DNA of 54,888 nucleotides from Actinomycetota bacterium. Lineage in GTDB: Bacteria > Actinomycetota > Acidimicrobiia > Acidimicrobiales > Ilumatobacteraceae. The stretch spans positions 1 to 54,888 of the forward strand of contig JAQCJO010000007.1 of assembly GCA_027592925.1 (NCBI GenBank), given 5' to 3'. Shown here one piece after another: positions 16,218-25,633 of the stretch (the first letter of the stretch is position 1; each line of letters starts with the position of its first letter). The notes beneath the pieces were generated by a model. The model was not told the origin of the DNA, ran no database searches, and saw only the letters and a list, made by a program, of their open reading frames with translations. The translations under genes and the position numbers were made by a program.

Positions 16218-16829
16218 CTAACGACGGGGACGGTCTTGTTTGTCAACATCTTGCGCCCGTTGCATCTGCTTGAAGCCACGTACTTTGAGTAGAGAAGCTT
16301 GTGAGTGAATGTCGGCAACCGATCGGGGTTTGGCATCGCTAAACACACCAGCGGCCTTTTTCCATCCGGTGGGGCGAACTCCAAATGTTTTGCCAAGTAG
16401 AGCGATAAAGATCTCAGTTTTTTCTTCGCCATAGCCAGGTAATTCTCGAAGACGCTTGCGCAATTCCTCTGCGTCTTCAATCTTCTTCCACACGTTTGAT
16501 CCTTTGCCTTTGTATTCGGCGGCAAGAATCACGCACATCTGATGAATCCGTTTTGCCATTGATGCTGGAAACCGATGTATCGCTGGTTTCTCGCAGCAAA
16601 TCGAAACGAACTTCTCTTCTTTCATTGCAGCGATTTTTGACGCGTCGCAATGACCGAGTCGTTGTTTGATCGTGTACGGGCCAGTGAACGCCCACTCCAT
16701 GGGCACTTGCTGATCGAGCAGCATGCCAATGAGCAACGCCGTTCCGTTGCTGTTGAGCAATGCATCGGCCTTTGGGATTCCCGTGATGAACAGGACGCGA
16801 GTTGGGGGAGATGATGTAGTTGCAGTCAT
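16218..16829 (-). CDS. HhH-GPD-type base excision repair-like protein
   Basis: A 203-residue protein of the actinobacterial HhH-GPD family (TIGR03252-like). The helix-hairpin-helix is LRELPGYGEEKTEIFIALL (about residues 130-148), preceded by the DNA glycosylase-like helical region LLIGMLLDQQVPMEWAF. The usual glycosylase catalytic aspartate downstream of the hairpin is not in its normal context (GVRPTGWKKAAG), so activity is uncertain. It lies 9 bases before galE and 15 bases after aceE on the same strand. Confidence 0.75.
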   Translation of the reverse strand: MTATTSSPPTRVLFITGIPKADALLNSNGTALLIGMLLDQQVPMEWAFTGPYTIKQRLGHCDASKIAAMKEEKFVSICCEKPAIHRFPASMAKRIHQMCVILAAEYKGKGSNVWKKIEDAEELRKRLRELPGYGEEKTEIFIALLGKTFGVRPTGWKKAAGVFSDAKPRSVADIHSQASLLKVRGFKQMQRAQDVDKQDRPRR

Positions 16830-16844
16830 AGCTACAAGTATCGC

Positions 16845-19565
16845 TTATGAATAGAGCGGGCCGATGCCTTCTGGGTTGATTGCGTATGCGGTGATTGCCG
16901 CTTGCACCACTTCTGACTTGATAGTGCCGGCCAAAGCAAGTTGGTGCAAGACCGTGACAACCACATGGGGCATGTTGACTTCGAAGTGTTGGCGCAATGC
17001 TTCTCGGGTGTCGCTACGACCCATTCCGTCAGTGCCAAGAGGAGTAAACGATCGGCCGGGGATAAACCTTGCAACCTGCTCGGGCACTGCGCGCATAAAG
17101 TCGGTGACCGCGACAATTGGACTAAATGGGTTTGGTGTGTCGCCGAGTAAGCGGGTCACGAGCGGCTGGCGTGGTGCACCTAAAGGGTGCAGTTTGTTCC
17201 AACGCTCGACTTCGAGCGCCTCTTCACGCAATGTTTTGTATGAAGTAGCAGACCATAAGTCGATGCCAACATCATATTTCTCGAGAAGTTCTGCGGCTGC
17301 TGCTCGCGCAGCACCTTGGGCAGCACCTGAAAACAAAATTGTTGCGCGGTGCTTGCCGCCAGTGGCCTCTTGCCACTTGTATAAACCCTGCACAATGTCG
17401 GCTTCAATTGCTGGCGACACTGGTCGCGCTGGCATTTGATAATTCTCGTTGTACAGCGTGATGTAATAAAAAATGTCTTCAGGTGTATCGCCGTACATGC
17501 GATTGAGACCATTTTTAACAATCGCGGCAACTTCATATGCAAATGCGGGGTCATATGCCTGGCAGAAGGGAACTGTGCTCGCGAGCAGCAGGCTGTGTCC
17601 GTCTTGATGTTGTAAACCTTCACCCATGAGTGTTGTGCGACCAGCAGTTGCTCCAAGCAAAAATCCACGCGTGCGTGCATCGGCTGCTTGCCAAATGAGG
17701 TCACCTACGCGTTGAAAACCAAACATGGAATAAAACGTGTAGAACGGAACCATTGGTACACCACGCGTTGCGTAACTTGTGCCTGCTGCAATAAAACTGG
17801 CCATGCTGCCAGCCTCGGTGATGCCTTCTTCAAGAATTTGGCCCGATGTTGACTCGGCGTAGCTCAGCAACAGTGCGTGATCAACGGGCTCGTACTTTTG
17901 CCCCTGCGACGCGTAGATCTTGAGTTCGCGGAATAACGAATCCATTCCAAATGTGCGAGCTTCGTCGGGGATGATTGGCACGACACGCGCACCAAAATCT
18001 TTGTCGCGAGCCATGTTGCGCAAAAGGCGAGTAAAGACCATGGTGGTGCTCACCGCTTGCTCGCCGCTGCCAGAGTCAAACTCGCTAAACGCATCTGGGC
18101 TTGGCAATACAAGTGGCTTGCGTGCAGTGGTTGTGCGCTTTGGAACCGAGCCGCCGAGTGCGCGACGTCGCTCCATCATGTATTGGTATTCAACACTGTC
18201 CTCGGCAGGACGGAAATACGGTGGATCGTCACCGCTGAGTGCTGAGTCTGGGATCTCGTCATTGAGGCGCAGAGTGTCACGCAAAGTACGCAACTGTTCA
18301 TCGGTCATTTTTTTGATCTGATGCGTGGCGTTACGACCTTCGATCTCGTGACCGAGTGTCCAACCCTTTACTGTTTTGCACAAAATGGCTGTGGGTCTGC
18401 CTGAACCAATGTTTTCACTCGCTGCTTTAAACGCAGCAAACAACTTGCGATAGTCGTGCCCGCCACGGGGAAGCATCTCGAGTTCTTCATCGCTCAGGTG
18501 CGAGACCATCTCGCGCAATCGTGGGTCTGGACCAAAGAAGTTTTCGCGAATGTAGTTGCCATTTTCAATGATGTAGCGCTGAAATTCGCCATCGACGGTG
18601 TTGTTCATCTTGTTGAGTAACACACCAGTCGTATCGCGCGCGAGTAGCTCGTCCCATTTTGAACCCCAAATAACTTTGATGACGTTCCAGCCTGCGCCAC
18701 GAAACACGGCTTCGAGTTCTTGAATAATCTTGCCATTGCCACGCACCGGACCATCGAGGCGTTGCAAGTTGCAGTTGACAACAAACGTGAGGTTGTCGAG
18801 TTGTTCTCGTGCGGCAAGCGAGATTGATCCGAGAGTTTCTGGCTCGTCGCATTCTCCGTCGCCTAGAAAAGCCCACACCCGACTATTGGAAGTGTCATCG
18901 AGTTGTCGGTTTTGTAAGTATCGATTAAATCTGGCGTGATACAAAGCGGTGAGCGGACCAAGACCCATTGAGACCGTTGGAAACTCCCAAAACTCTGGCA
19001 TCAGTCGTGGATGCGGATAGCTCGAGAGACCTTGACTATTGCGGCCGATCTCACGCCTGAAATGATCGAGATCGTCTTCGTCTAAACGGCGCTCAATAAA
19101 TGCTCTGGCATAGACGCCAGGTGCTGCGTGACCTTGAAAATAGATGTGGTCACCCGGAGTGCCGCTGTCTTTGCCGCGAAAGAAGTGATTGAAACCAACT
19201 TCGTACAAACTTGCCGACGACGCAAATGTTGAGAGGTGACCGCCGATGCCTTCGGCGTTGGTGTTGGCGCGCACCACCATCACGGCAGCATTCCAGCGGA
19301 TGTATGCGCGGATGCGTCGCTCAATGTGTTCGTCGCCAGGAAACCACGGTTCTTGCTCGCGAGGAATGCTGTTGACATACGGAGTCGAAACTGTTGCTGG
19401 AAAACTCACTTGCGATTCGCGTGCGCGCTCGAGAAGTCGGGACAACAAATATCTTGCGCGTGTTTTGCCTTGCACATCAACGACGGCGTCAAGTGAGTCG
19501 AGCCACTCTGCAGTTTCACCAGGGTCGGTATCGGGCAACTGGTGCATCGAACCGTCAAAGATCAT
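16845..19565 (-). CDS. aceE: Pyruvate dehydrogenase E1 component, homodimeric
   Basis: A 906-residue AceE, close to the 887 of E. coli. The thiamine diphosphate motif is GDGECDEPETLGSISLA, the opening DPGETAEWLDSLDAV is typical, and the HQDGHSLLLAS and VTVLHQLALAGTIK stretches belong to the C-terminal half. It decarboxylates pyruvate and acetylates the lipoyl group of E2. Actinobacteria commonly pair a free AceE with a shared E2; here E3 and E2 lie at 30.4-33.1 kb. The gene is divergent from rnhA with a 68-base gap. Confidence 0.93.
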   Translation of the reverse strand: MIFDGSMHQLPDTDPGETAEWLDSLDAVVDVQGKTRARYLLSRLLERARESQVSFPATVSTPYVNSIPREQEPWFPGDEHIERRIRAYIRWNAAVMVVRANTNAEGIGGHLSTFASSASLYEVGFNHFFRGKDSGTPGDHIYFQGHAAPGVYARAFIERRLDEDDLDHFRREIGRNSQGLSSYPHPRLMPEFWEFPTVSMGLGPLTALYHARFNRYLQNRQLDDTSNSRVWAFLGDGECDEPETLGSISLAAREQLDNLTFVVNCNLQRLDGPVRGNGKIIQELEAVFRGAGWNVIKVIWGSKWDELLARDTTGVLLNKMNNTVDGEFQRYIIENGNYIRENFFGPDPRLREMVSHLSDEELEMLPRGGHDYRKLFAAFKAASENIGSGRPTAILCKTVKGWTLGHEIEGRNATHQIKKMTDEQLRTLRDTLRLNDEIPDSALSGDDPPYFRPAEDSVEYQYMMERRRALGGSVPKRTTTARKPLVLPSPDAFSEFDSGSGEQAVSTTMVFTRLLRNMARDKDFGARVVPIIPDEARTFGMDSLFRELKIYASQGQKYEPVDHALLLSYAESTSGQILEEGITEAGSMASFIAAGTSYATRGVPMVPFYTFYSMFGFQRVGDLIWQAADARTRGFLLGATAGRTTLMGEGLQHQDGHSLLLASTVPFCQAYDPAFAYEVAAIVKNGLNRMYGDTPEDIFYYITLYNENYQMPARPVSPAIEADIVQGLYKWQEATGGKHRATILFSGAAQGAARAAAAELLEKYDVGIDLWSATSYKTLREEALEVERWNKLHPLGAPRQPLVTRLLGDTPNPFSPIVAVTDFMRAVPEQVARFIPGRSFTPLGTDGMGRSDTREALRQHFEVNMPHVVVTVLHQLALAGTIKSEVVQAAITAYAINPEGIGPLYS

Positions 19566-19633
19566 GGGCTCATTCTCGCAGACTTACTGGTGGGTACCTG
19601 CCGAACGGCTTCAGATCAGCAAGTATTTAGGTC

Positions 19634-20068
19634 GTGATTGTTATCTACACCGATGGAGCGTGTTCGGGAAACCCAGGCCCTGGTGGCTGGGCGTGGGCAA
19701 CATTTCCAACAGGTGAACCTTGTGCAACGGGTGGCGAAACTCATACGACAAATCAACGTATGGAATTGATGGCAGCGTTGGAAGCATTGCGCGCGCACGC
19801 CGATCATGCGGGTCCAATAGAAATTCGTTCTGACAGCACCTATGTGGTGCATTGTTTTCGAGACTCGTGGTGGGTTGGTTGGCAAAAACGTGGATGGAAA
19901 AATTCGCAGCGTCAGCCAGTGGCCAACCGTGATATTTGGGAGCTGCTGATAGATGCAGTAAATAAACGCGGTGATGTGACCTTTACGTGGGTCAAGGCGC
20001 ATAATGGCGAGCCAATGAATGAGCATGTAGACGCACTTGCTGTGGCGGCGTCGCTCGGCTTTGCTTGA
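19634..20068 (+). CDS. rnhA: Ribonuclease HI
   Basis: A 144-residue RNase HI of standard length. The four acidic residues are present: the aspartate in IYTDGACSGNPGPGGWA, the glutamate in NQRMELMAALEAL, the aspartate in IRSDSTYVV and the one in NEHVDALA. The basic handle segment WVGWQKRGWKNSQ is also conserved. It removes the RNA strand of RNA-DNA hybrids such as primers and R-loops. The start is GTG at 19634. An SDR gene follows 30 bases downstream. Confidence 0.93.
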   Translation: MIVIYTDGACSGNPGPGGWAWATFPTGEPCATGGETHTTNQRMELMAALEALRAHADHAGPIEIRSDSTYVVHCFRDSWWVGWQKRGWKNSQRQPVANRDIWELLIDAVNKRGDVTFTWVKAHNGEPMNEHVDALAVAASLGFA

Positions 20069-20098
20069 TGCATACCAACTTGCGTAGAGTTGCACTTC

Positions 20099-20875
20099 AT
20101 GGAACTCAACGGAGCAAGCGCAATAGTCACAGGTGGAGCATCAGGAATTGGTGAGGCATGCGTTCGCTTGCTGGCCAAGCGTGGTGCCAAAGTCGTTATC
20201 GCCGACATTCAAGAAGAAAAAGGTCAGGCGCTAGCAAAAGAAGTTGGCGGAGCGTATTGCAAAGTTGACGTGACAAACACGCAAGACATCATCAATGCTG
20301 CAGAGATGGCTAAGTCGATGGGTCCAATTCGCGCACTTGTCAACTCGGCTGGCATTGGTTGGGCACAACGCACTGTTGGCAAAGACGGTTCATACGAGTC
20401 GGCTGCCAACTTGGACGCATTCAAAAAAGTTGTGGCCATCAACTTGGTTGGCACGTTTGATTGCATTCGCATCATCGGCACTGCAATGAGCACAAACGAA
20501 CCACTTGAAAACGGCGAGCGTGGTTCAATCTGCAACATGGCATCAGTCGCTGCATTTGACGGACAAATTGGTCAGGCCTCGTACTCGGCATCCAAGGGTG
20601 GCGTTGTTGGTATGACATTGCCGATTGCTCGTGACCTTTCGGCCATCGGTATTCGCGTCAACACCGTTGCACCAGGTCTTATTGACACACCGATTTATGG
20701 TCAGGGCGAAAACAGCGAGTTGTTCAAAGCCAATTTGCAAAAGGGTGTGCTTTTCCCGCAACGACTTGGTTACCCAGAAGAACTTGCAAGCATGGTGGTC
20801 GAATGCATCACCAACAGTTATATGAATGCCGAGACGATTCGCGTTGACGGTGGCATTCGCATGACACCTAAGTGA
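20099..20875 (+). CDS. Short-chain dehydrogenase (3-hydroxyacyl-CoA dehydrogenase type 2-like)
   Basis: A 258-residue classical SDR. The cofactor motif TGGASGIGEA (about 12-21), the NSAG motif, the catalytic serine in NMASVAAFDG and the YSASK tyrosine-lysine pair are all present, as is the VAPGLIDTPIYG C-terminal loop. The sequence resembles HSD17B10-type 3-hydroxyacyl-CoA dehydrogenases, which oxidise 3-hydroxyacyl-CoA in beta-oxidation. I chose ATG 20099 over the in-frame TTG at 20090. With the acyl-CoA dehydrogenases in this window it points to fatty or branched acid catabolism. Confidence 0.85.
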   Translation: MELNGASAIVTGGASGIGEACVRLLAKRGAKVVIADIQEEKGQALAKEVGGAYCKVDVTNTQDIINAAEMAKSMGPIRALVNSAGIGWAQRTVGKDGSYESAANLDAFKKVVAINLVGTFDCIRIIGTAMSTNEPLENGERGSICNMASVAAFDGQIGQASYSASKGGVVGMTLPIARDLSAIGIRVNTVAPGLIDTPIYGQGENSELFKANLQKGVLFPQRLGYPEELASMVVECITNSYMNAETIRVDGGIRMTPK

Positions 20876-20910
20876 TCTGACGTTGAGCGCGCGGTAATGA
20901 GCGTGCAATC

Positions 20911-21783
20911 ATGACTCACGTACTGCATCAACATCCGTTTACGCCCTACGACGAGTTGCCCACAATTGATTTCACCTCGTTTAAGGCGCTACCAATGGCC
21001 GACTCGATGCTGCCGGCAGAAATGACCAATGAGTTTCGGCATCGTGTGGGAACACGCCCGCTCGACATGGCGCAATGGTTGCCAAGTGATGAAGAGACCG
21101 CGCCGACAATTGCTATGAAGCGGGAATTACTTCGCACTCGGCGCGACGAAGTGGTTTCACTGCATCCAGGCGGCGAGGTAGTTGCGCAAGAAGCAGCACA
21201 ATTGGTGGCTGATTTTGTTGGTACGAAGCTGCAGTCGACAGGTATCGACGCCCTTGTCGAGGCAGCCCTAATGGTTGCTGACGACTTGGTGGTCATGAAC
21301 CAAGTCGTTGTTGCCGGTGTGGTGTGCTCGCCAAGCCGATGGAGGTTGAGCTCCAAGTTGGGACAAGACATGCTGGCCGTGCATCGACCGGTCGCACGAT
21401 ATGCAGAGCAAGTAGGCGGTGCGGTAGATACAACAATGGCAAGACTGAAGGCCGACCAACCTATGGTTCGATCTAATTGGACGATCGAAGATCACTGCGC
21501 ATTGTTTCAACCAATTGGACCCAGTGCGCCGCTTTTGAGTGACCCATCACAACTGTGGGTGCGCATGGAAAGACAGACGCTTCGTGCTCTGCCGCTCAGC
21601 GGCGGATCACTGTTTACGATTCGCACCTATCAGCAACCGATCACGCAGTACGTTGCGAGAGGCGCCGACAAGGCACGAACCTTGCACTCGCTGATACAGC
21701 GTCTTCCAGATGATGTGGCCAAATACAAATCACTGTTGCACTACCGCGAATCGCTCTTGGCTTGGTTGGAGAGTTATATCTAA
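20911..21783 (+). CDS. DUF3445 heme-dependent oxidative N-demethylase-like protein
   Basis: A 290-residue protein of the DUF3445 family. The conserved block VCSPSRWRLSSKLGQDML (about 143-160), followed by VHRPV, the RSNWTI motif and the C-terminal RMERQTLRALP motif identify it. Characterised members are heme-dependent oxidative N-demethylases acting on small amines such as dimethylamine or N-methyl amino acids, but many are untested. It follows the SDR by 35 bases. No partner reductase is adjacent, so the substrate and electron donor remain unknown. Confidence 0.78.
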   Translation: MTHVLHQHPFTPYDELPTIDFTSFKALPMADSMLPAEMTNEFRHRVGTRPLDMAQWLPSDEETAPTIAMKRELLRTRRDEVVSLHPGGEVVAQEAAQLVADFVGTKLQSTGIDALVEAALMVADDLVVMNQVVVAGVVCSPSRWRLSSKLGQDMLAVHRPVARYAEQVGGAVDTTMARLKADQPMVRSNWTIEDHCALFQPIGPSAPLLSDPSQLWVRMERQTLRALPLSGGSLFTIRTYQQPITQYVARGADKARTLHSLIQRLPDDVAKYKSLLHYRESLLAWLESYI

Positions 21784-21798
21784 CTCACTGCGCAAGAA

Positions 21799-22959
21799 TT
21801 AGGTGGTGTATTCGGCGTTAATGCGCACATAACCATCGGTGAGATCGCAGCCCCACACAGTTGCATCGCTCGTGCCGGTAGCCAGACTGACATGAATGCG
21901 CACATCTTTTCCACGCATGTATTGACTTAAGTTTGCGAGACCTTCTGCGTCCACTGGGGTGGGGTACACCTCTTGCGAGCCAAACCGAATCACCACATTG
22001 TCTTGATTGATATCTAGGTATTGACTGCACTTGCCAACTGCCATTGCCACACGACCCCAGTTTGGGTCTGCACCGTGCACCGCAGTCTTTACAAGGGGAG
22101 AGTTAACGATTGCCTTGGCAACTGTTTTGGCCTGATCACGATTTTTTGCAGCATCAACGTGAACCTCGATAAGTTTTTCGGCACCTTCGCCGTCTCGCGC
22201 TACTTGTTTGGTGAGTGACAGCGCAACTTCGTACAACGCCTGCTCAAATGCGACAAGGTCAACGACGCCAGCGGCACCGCTCGCCATCACAATCGCCGTA
22301 TCGCTTGTAGAAGTATCGGTATCTACCGAAACGCAATTGAACGTTTGGTCGATGACTTTACGAAACACGTGGTCGAGATTGGCTGGCGCAATGAGTGCGT
22401 CGGTAAAAATCATGGTGATCAGGGTCGCCATGTTTGGCTCGATCATGCCAACACCTTTTGCTACGCCTACGACGCGGGCGCTCGAGCCGCTAACAGTGGC
22501 TTGCGCAACCTTGGAAACCGTGTCCGTCGTCATGATTCCTCGCGCCACAGCGTCTGCCGAAGTTTCGGCGCAAGGCTGAGGGATGGATGTAAGGCCCATA
22601 CGAACATTGGTCATTGGGTACTGACGGCCAATCACGCCTGTCGAAGCAATGAGTACTTCTGTGGTGGCGCAATTGAGAGTTGACGCAACGTTGGCAACAA
22701 TTTCGCGGGCATTTGCCATTCCCTCAGCGCCAGTTGCGACGTTGGCATTTTTGGAGATCACTACTACGGCGCGAGCAGAAAGATTGGCGATGTGCTCGCG
22801 ACTCACTACGACACTTGGGCCAGCAAAACGACTTTGTGTAAACACGCCAGCAGCCGAGCAAGTACCGTCGGCAACAACGAGCGTGAAGTCGTCAGTTGTG
22901 TCCTTGATGCCAATGTTTGCCACGTGGGAACGAAAACCAAGTGGAAGCTGGACTGTCAT
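21799..22959 (-). CDS. argJ: Glutamate N-acetyltransferase ArgJ
   Basis: A 386-residue ArgJ. The autocleavage site is Thr179 in GMIEPNMATLITMIF; cleavage there yields the alpha and beta subunits and the new N-terminal threonine is the nucleophile. LIASTGVIGRQYP and the C-terminal HGADPNWGRV motifs are also typical. It transfers acetyl groups from N-acetylornithine to glutamate in cyclic arginine synthesis; whether it also uses acetyl-CoA cannot be told. No other arg gene is in the window. It is last in a minus-strand run that starts at kimA or the SDR. Confidence 0.92.
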   Translation of the reverse strand: MTVQLPLGFRSHVANIGIKDTTDDFTLVVADGTCSAAGVFTQSRFAGPSVVVSREHIANLSARAVVVISKNANVATGAEGMANAREIVANVASTLNCATTEVLIASTGVIGRQYPMTNVRMGLTSIPQPCAETSADAVARGIMTTDTVSKVAQATVSGSSARVVGVAKGVGMIEPNMATLITMIFTDALIAPANLDHVFRKVIDQTFNCVSVDTDTSTSDTAIVMASGAAGVVDLVAFEQALYEVALSLTKQVARDGEGAEKLIEVHVDAAKNRDQAKTVAKAIVNSPLVKTAVHGADPNWGRVAMAVGKCSQYLDINQDNVVIRFGSQEVYPTPVDAEGLANLSQYMRGKDVRIHVSLATGTSDATVWGCDLTDGYVRINAEYTT

Positions 22960-22976
22960 GATGGGCTTTGCGGTGC

Positions 22977-23426
22977 TTACTTGCCTGCGAAGTGCTTTTC
23001 AAGATTTTCAAGAGTTTTAGTCATGAACTTCTCATTGCTTTTCATTGAACCCCTGAGCTTGAGAATCAGAATTGACTTGCTTCCGTTGTAATCAAATTGC
23101 TCAACAACTTTTGTACCGCCATCAACTGGTTCAAGGATGTAGCGCCAAATGTGACCACCAAGGTGTCGCCAAGCAATATGTCGATTTTCTTCAAATTCAA
23201 CAACGGTGTTGGTCATCTTGTACGGAACGCCGATCTTCATATCCATCGTAAACTTTGCGTCGAGTGATAAACGTGGTGGAGCAGAAACTCGCGCGGCTTT
23301 GACACTGCCCGATCCATCGATCTTTGAATGTTGACGCGGGTCTGCAAGAACTTCAAAAATGAGTCCAGGGGCTGCGGACACAAAGCGCTCGACTGAAACT
23401 ATTTTGGTTTTTGTGTCGTGAGTCAT
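22977..23426 (-). CDS. SRPBCC-superfamily protein
   Basis: A 149-residue SRPBCC (polyketide cyclase/START-like) protein. The start VSVERFVSAAPGLIFEVLADPRQ is the common beta-alpha opening, with the family's WRHLGGHIWRYILEP strands in the middle and a long C-terminal helix (SMKSNEKFMTKTLENLEKHF). These proteins form a hydrophobic cavity that binds lipids or aromatic compounds; function varies. It lies 9 bases after an FAD oxidoreductase and 17 bases before argJ, in one operon-like run. Confidence 0.75.
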   Translation of the reverse strand: MTHDTKTKIVSVERFVSAAPGLIFEVLADPRQHSKIDGSGSVKAARVSAPPRLSLDAKFTMDMKIGVPYKMTNTVVEFEENRHIAWRHLGGHIWRYILEPVDGGTKVVEQFDYNGSKSILILKLRGSMKSNEKFMTKTLENLEKHFAGK

Positions 23427-23435
23427 GTATTCAGG

Positions 23436-24692
23436 CTAGGCGAGCGAACGCACTACAGCCTCGCCGCATCGCCGACCTGAATAGAGGGCGCCTTGGATGG
23501 AGCCTGTGTCGCGATGGTCGCCACAAACAAATCGGCCATTGCCAAGTGACACTCGTTGCTTGGGTGAGAACGGCGCAGATTGCACTGGGCCACCGTGGCT
23601 AATCGCATAGGTGCGCAAATGTTTCCATGTGTCAACTTGTGGCCCCCACCATTTGCGCAATTGTTGTCGGGCAAGTTGCTCAAGATTTCCAGAGATCACA
23701 CCAGGTAGCGCTGCAGCAATGAGGTGTTTATTGGGCGGTGCGTACGACGGCGCAACATTACTGATAATTGCGACATTGAGTACGGGGCCTTTGCCGGAGC
23801 CATCGAGGATGACATATTTCTTGTCGTTTGGTGGAGTGTCGGCCGAAAAATATACGCAGCCGGCGGTGCGGGATTGTACGGGTGGCAAATTTAGCAAGAT
23901 CGATGCACTTGGGCCGTCGGTAGCGACGACAACAGCACGTGCTGCAATGCGCTCGCCACTGCGCAGAATCACCACCGTTCCGTCAAGTGATTTGACAGGT
24001 GAATTGAGGTGGATGGTGTTGGGGTGCAGACGGGATGCCAGTTGCTCGGGAAGAGCCTGCATGCCATGCGCTGGCAACACGCTTTGACCTTCGCTCAGTG
24101 AGCGAAAAATGATGTCGAACATGCGTCGCGATGTCGCCAATTGTGGGTCGAGTTGGACGCCGCCAAAGAGTGGTTTGAAGAACGTCTCAATCATGCGGTG
24201 CGAAAAACCGGCACTGCGAAGTGCGTCGAGTGTTGACATGTCTGCATTGCGCAATAATTTGGGAGCAACACCACGCAATACGCGCAGTCGCAACAACACG
24301 ATGCGCAATTTGTCAATCACCGTGCCAATCGGGGCAAAGGTAGTGGCGAGCAATGTCGAAGGCTTACGAAATGGATCTGAAACCACATGACCTTTTCCAG
24401 GACCACCATTTTTGTTTTTGATCCAAACAAGTGCGCCAGGGTCAAAAGCTTGTAGGTCGAGTGCCTCCATATCAACTTGTGTGTCGAGTTCTGGATACGC
24501 AGTGAGCAATACCTGAAATCCTCGATCGAGTAAAAACCCATCCACGTTGTCAGTGCGCACACGTCCACCGACCGCATCTGAAGATTCGACAATCACAACA
24601 CTCAATCCACTCTGTTGAATCTGTTGTGCAGCAGCCAGACCGGATAGACCAGCGCCGATGACAACGACATCAACCTGTGTGGGAAGCGTCAT
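23436..24692 (-). CDS. FAD-dependent amine oxidase/desaturase-like oxidoreductase
   Basis: A 418-residue flavoprotein of the amine oxidase/phytoene desaturase superfamily. The dinucleotide-binding motif VVVIGAGLSGLAAAQ (10-24) is followed by ESSDAVGGRVRTD, the GG doublet of the FAD site, and the C-terminal RFVCGDHRDTGSIQGALYSG closes the flavin pocket. It may oxidise a polyprenyl, porphyrin or amine compound; it is not clearly CrtI or HemG. It sits between a TIGR01777 SDR and an SRPBCC gene, a grouping that hints at lipid or isoprenoid chemistry. Confidence 0.8.
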   Translation of the reverse strand: MTLPTQVDVVVIGAGLSGLAAAQQIQQSGLSVVIVESSDAVGGRVRTDNVDGFLLDRGFQVLLTAYPELDTQVDMEALDLQAFDPGALVWIKNKNGGPGKGHVVSDPFRKPSTLLATTFAPIGTVIDKLRIVLLRLRVLRGVAPKLLRNADMSTLDALRSAGFSHRMIETFFKPLFGGVQLDPQLATSRRMFDIIFRSLSEGQSVLPAHGMQALPEQLASRLHPNTIHLNSPVKSLDGTVVILRSGERIAARAVVVATDGPSASILLNLPPVQSRTAGCVYFSADTPPNDKKYVILDGSGKGPVLNVAIISNVAPSYAPPNKHLIAAALPGVISGNLEQLARQQLRKWWGPQVDTWKHLRTYAISHGGPVQSAPFSPKQRVSLGNGRFVCGDHRDTGSIQGALYSGRRCGEAVVRSLA

Positions 24693-24718
24693 ATTTTTTT
24701 AACTTTTCAGCTTTTTAG

Positions 24719-25612
24719 CTATTTTTTAAGCAATGCGCGCAGCGCTACTTCAAGTGTTGGATGCACGAATTGGTAACCACTGGCATTGAGTGCTGCAGGG
24801 ATAACTCGTTGCCCAGTAAACAGCAATGCGTCAGCAAGTTCTCCGCCAAGTATTGCTTTTGGTGCAAATGGCGGGATTGGAAGAAAAGCTGGGCGCTTGA
24901 CTACTCGTGCGAGCGTGCTCGTGAACTCGGCATTCGTCACCGGGTTTGGGGCAGTGAGGTTGACAGCGCCACTCACGTTAGCAGTCAACAGATGCTCAAT
25001 CGCACCGACTTCATCATCGATCGAGATCCAACTCTGCCACTGCTTGCCATTGCCAAACTTGCCGCCAAGACCAAGTTGAAATAACGGCAACTGTTTTTTG
25101 AGCGCACCACCCTGCGGGGTGAGCACAATGCCGGTGCGTAACAACACGGTACGAACTCCAGCATCGGATGCAGGCTTTGCCTCATGCTCCCATTGCTCGC
25201 AAACGTCGGCAAGAAAACTCGTGCCATGGGTACTGACTTCGGTGAGTTGCTCTTCGCCACGTGGGCCGTAAATACCTATTGCCGAACCAGACAAAAATAC
25301 CGAGGGTTTTTGGTTCATGCTGCCAATTGTGGTTGCGAGCAAATTGGTGGTGACGGTACGACTCTCCAAAATCTCACGCTTATATGACGATGTCCATCGC
25401 TTGTCACCGATGCCGGCACCCGACAGATGGATCACTGCGCCAGCACCCTCAAGTGCCGATGCGCTCAGCACACCAGCCTTTGGGTCCCACATGATTTCGC
25501 CAGTGCTGGCGGCGCGACGAACAAGTCGCACAACATCGTGGCCGTGCTGTTGTAATTGCGTGACGAGACTTTTGCCGATGAGCCCACTGGCTCCAGAGAT
25601 AATAATTTTCAT
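24719..25612 (-). CDS. TIGR01777-family NAD-dependent epimerase-like protein
   Basis: A 297-residue atypical SDR. The N-terminal GASGLIGKSLV NAD motif, the FLSGSAIGIYGPRGEE block, RTGIVLTPQGGALK and the C-terminal GQRVIPAALNASGYQFVHP are the conserved parts of the TIGR01777 family (YfcH, SDR39U1). No reaction is established; roles in envelope or isoprenoid metabolism have been suggested. Actinobacteria often keep this gene near the lip genes; here the lip genes are about 8 kb away. It follows kimA by 21 bases. Confidence 0.85.
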   Translation of the reverse strand: MKIIISGASGLIGKSLVTQLQQHGHDVVRLVRRAASTGEIMWDPKAGVLSASALEGAGAVIHLSGAGIGDKRWTSSYKREILESRTVTTNLLATTIGSMNQKPSVFLSGSAIGIYGPRGEEQLTEVSTHGTSFLADVCEQWEHEAKPASDAGVRTVLLRTGIVLTPQGGALKKQLPLFQLGLGGKFGNGKQWQSWISIDDEVGAIEHLLTANVSGAVNLTAPNPVTNAEFTSTLARVVKRPAFLPIPPFAPKAILGGELADALLFTGQRVIPAALNASGYQFVHPTLEVALRALLKK

Positions 25613-25633
25613 GTAGTCAGACTACGCAGCAAA

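Noticed and set aside
17920-18321. Plus-strand open frame of 133 codons within aceE
   Set aside because: Antisense shadow of a well-supported 906-residue enzyme with no features of its own.
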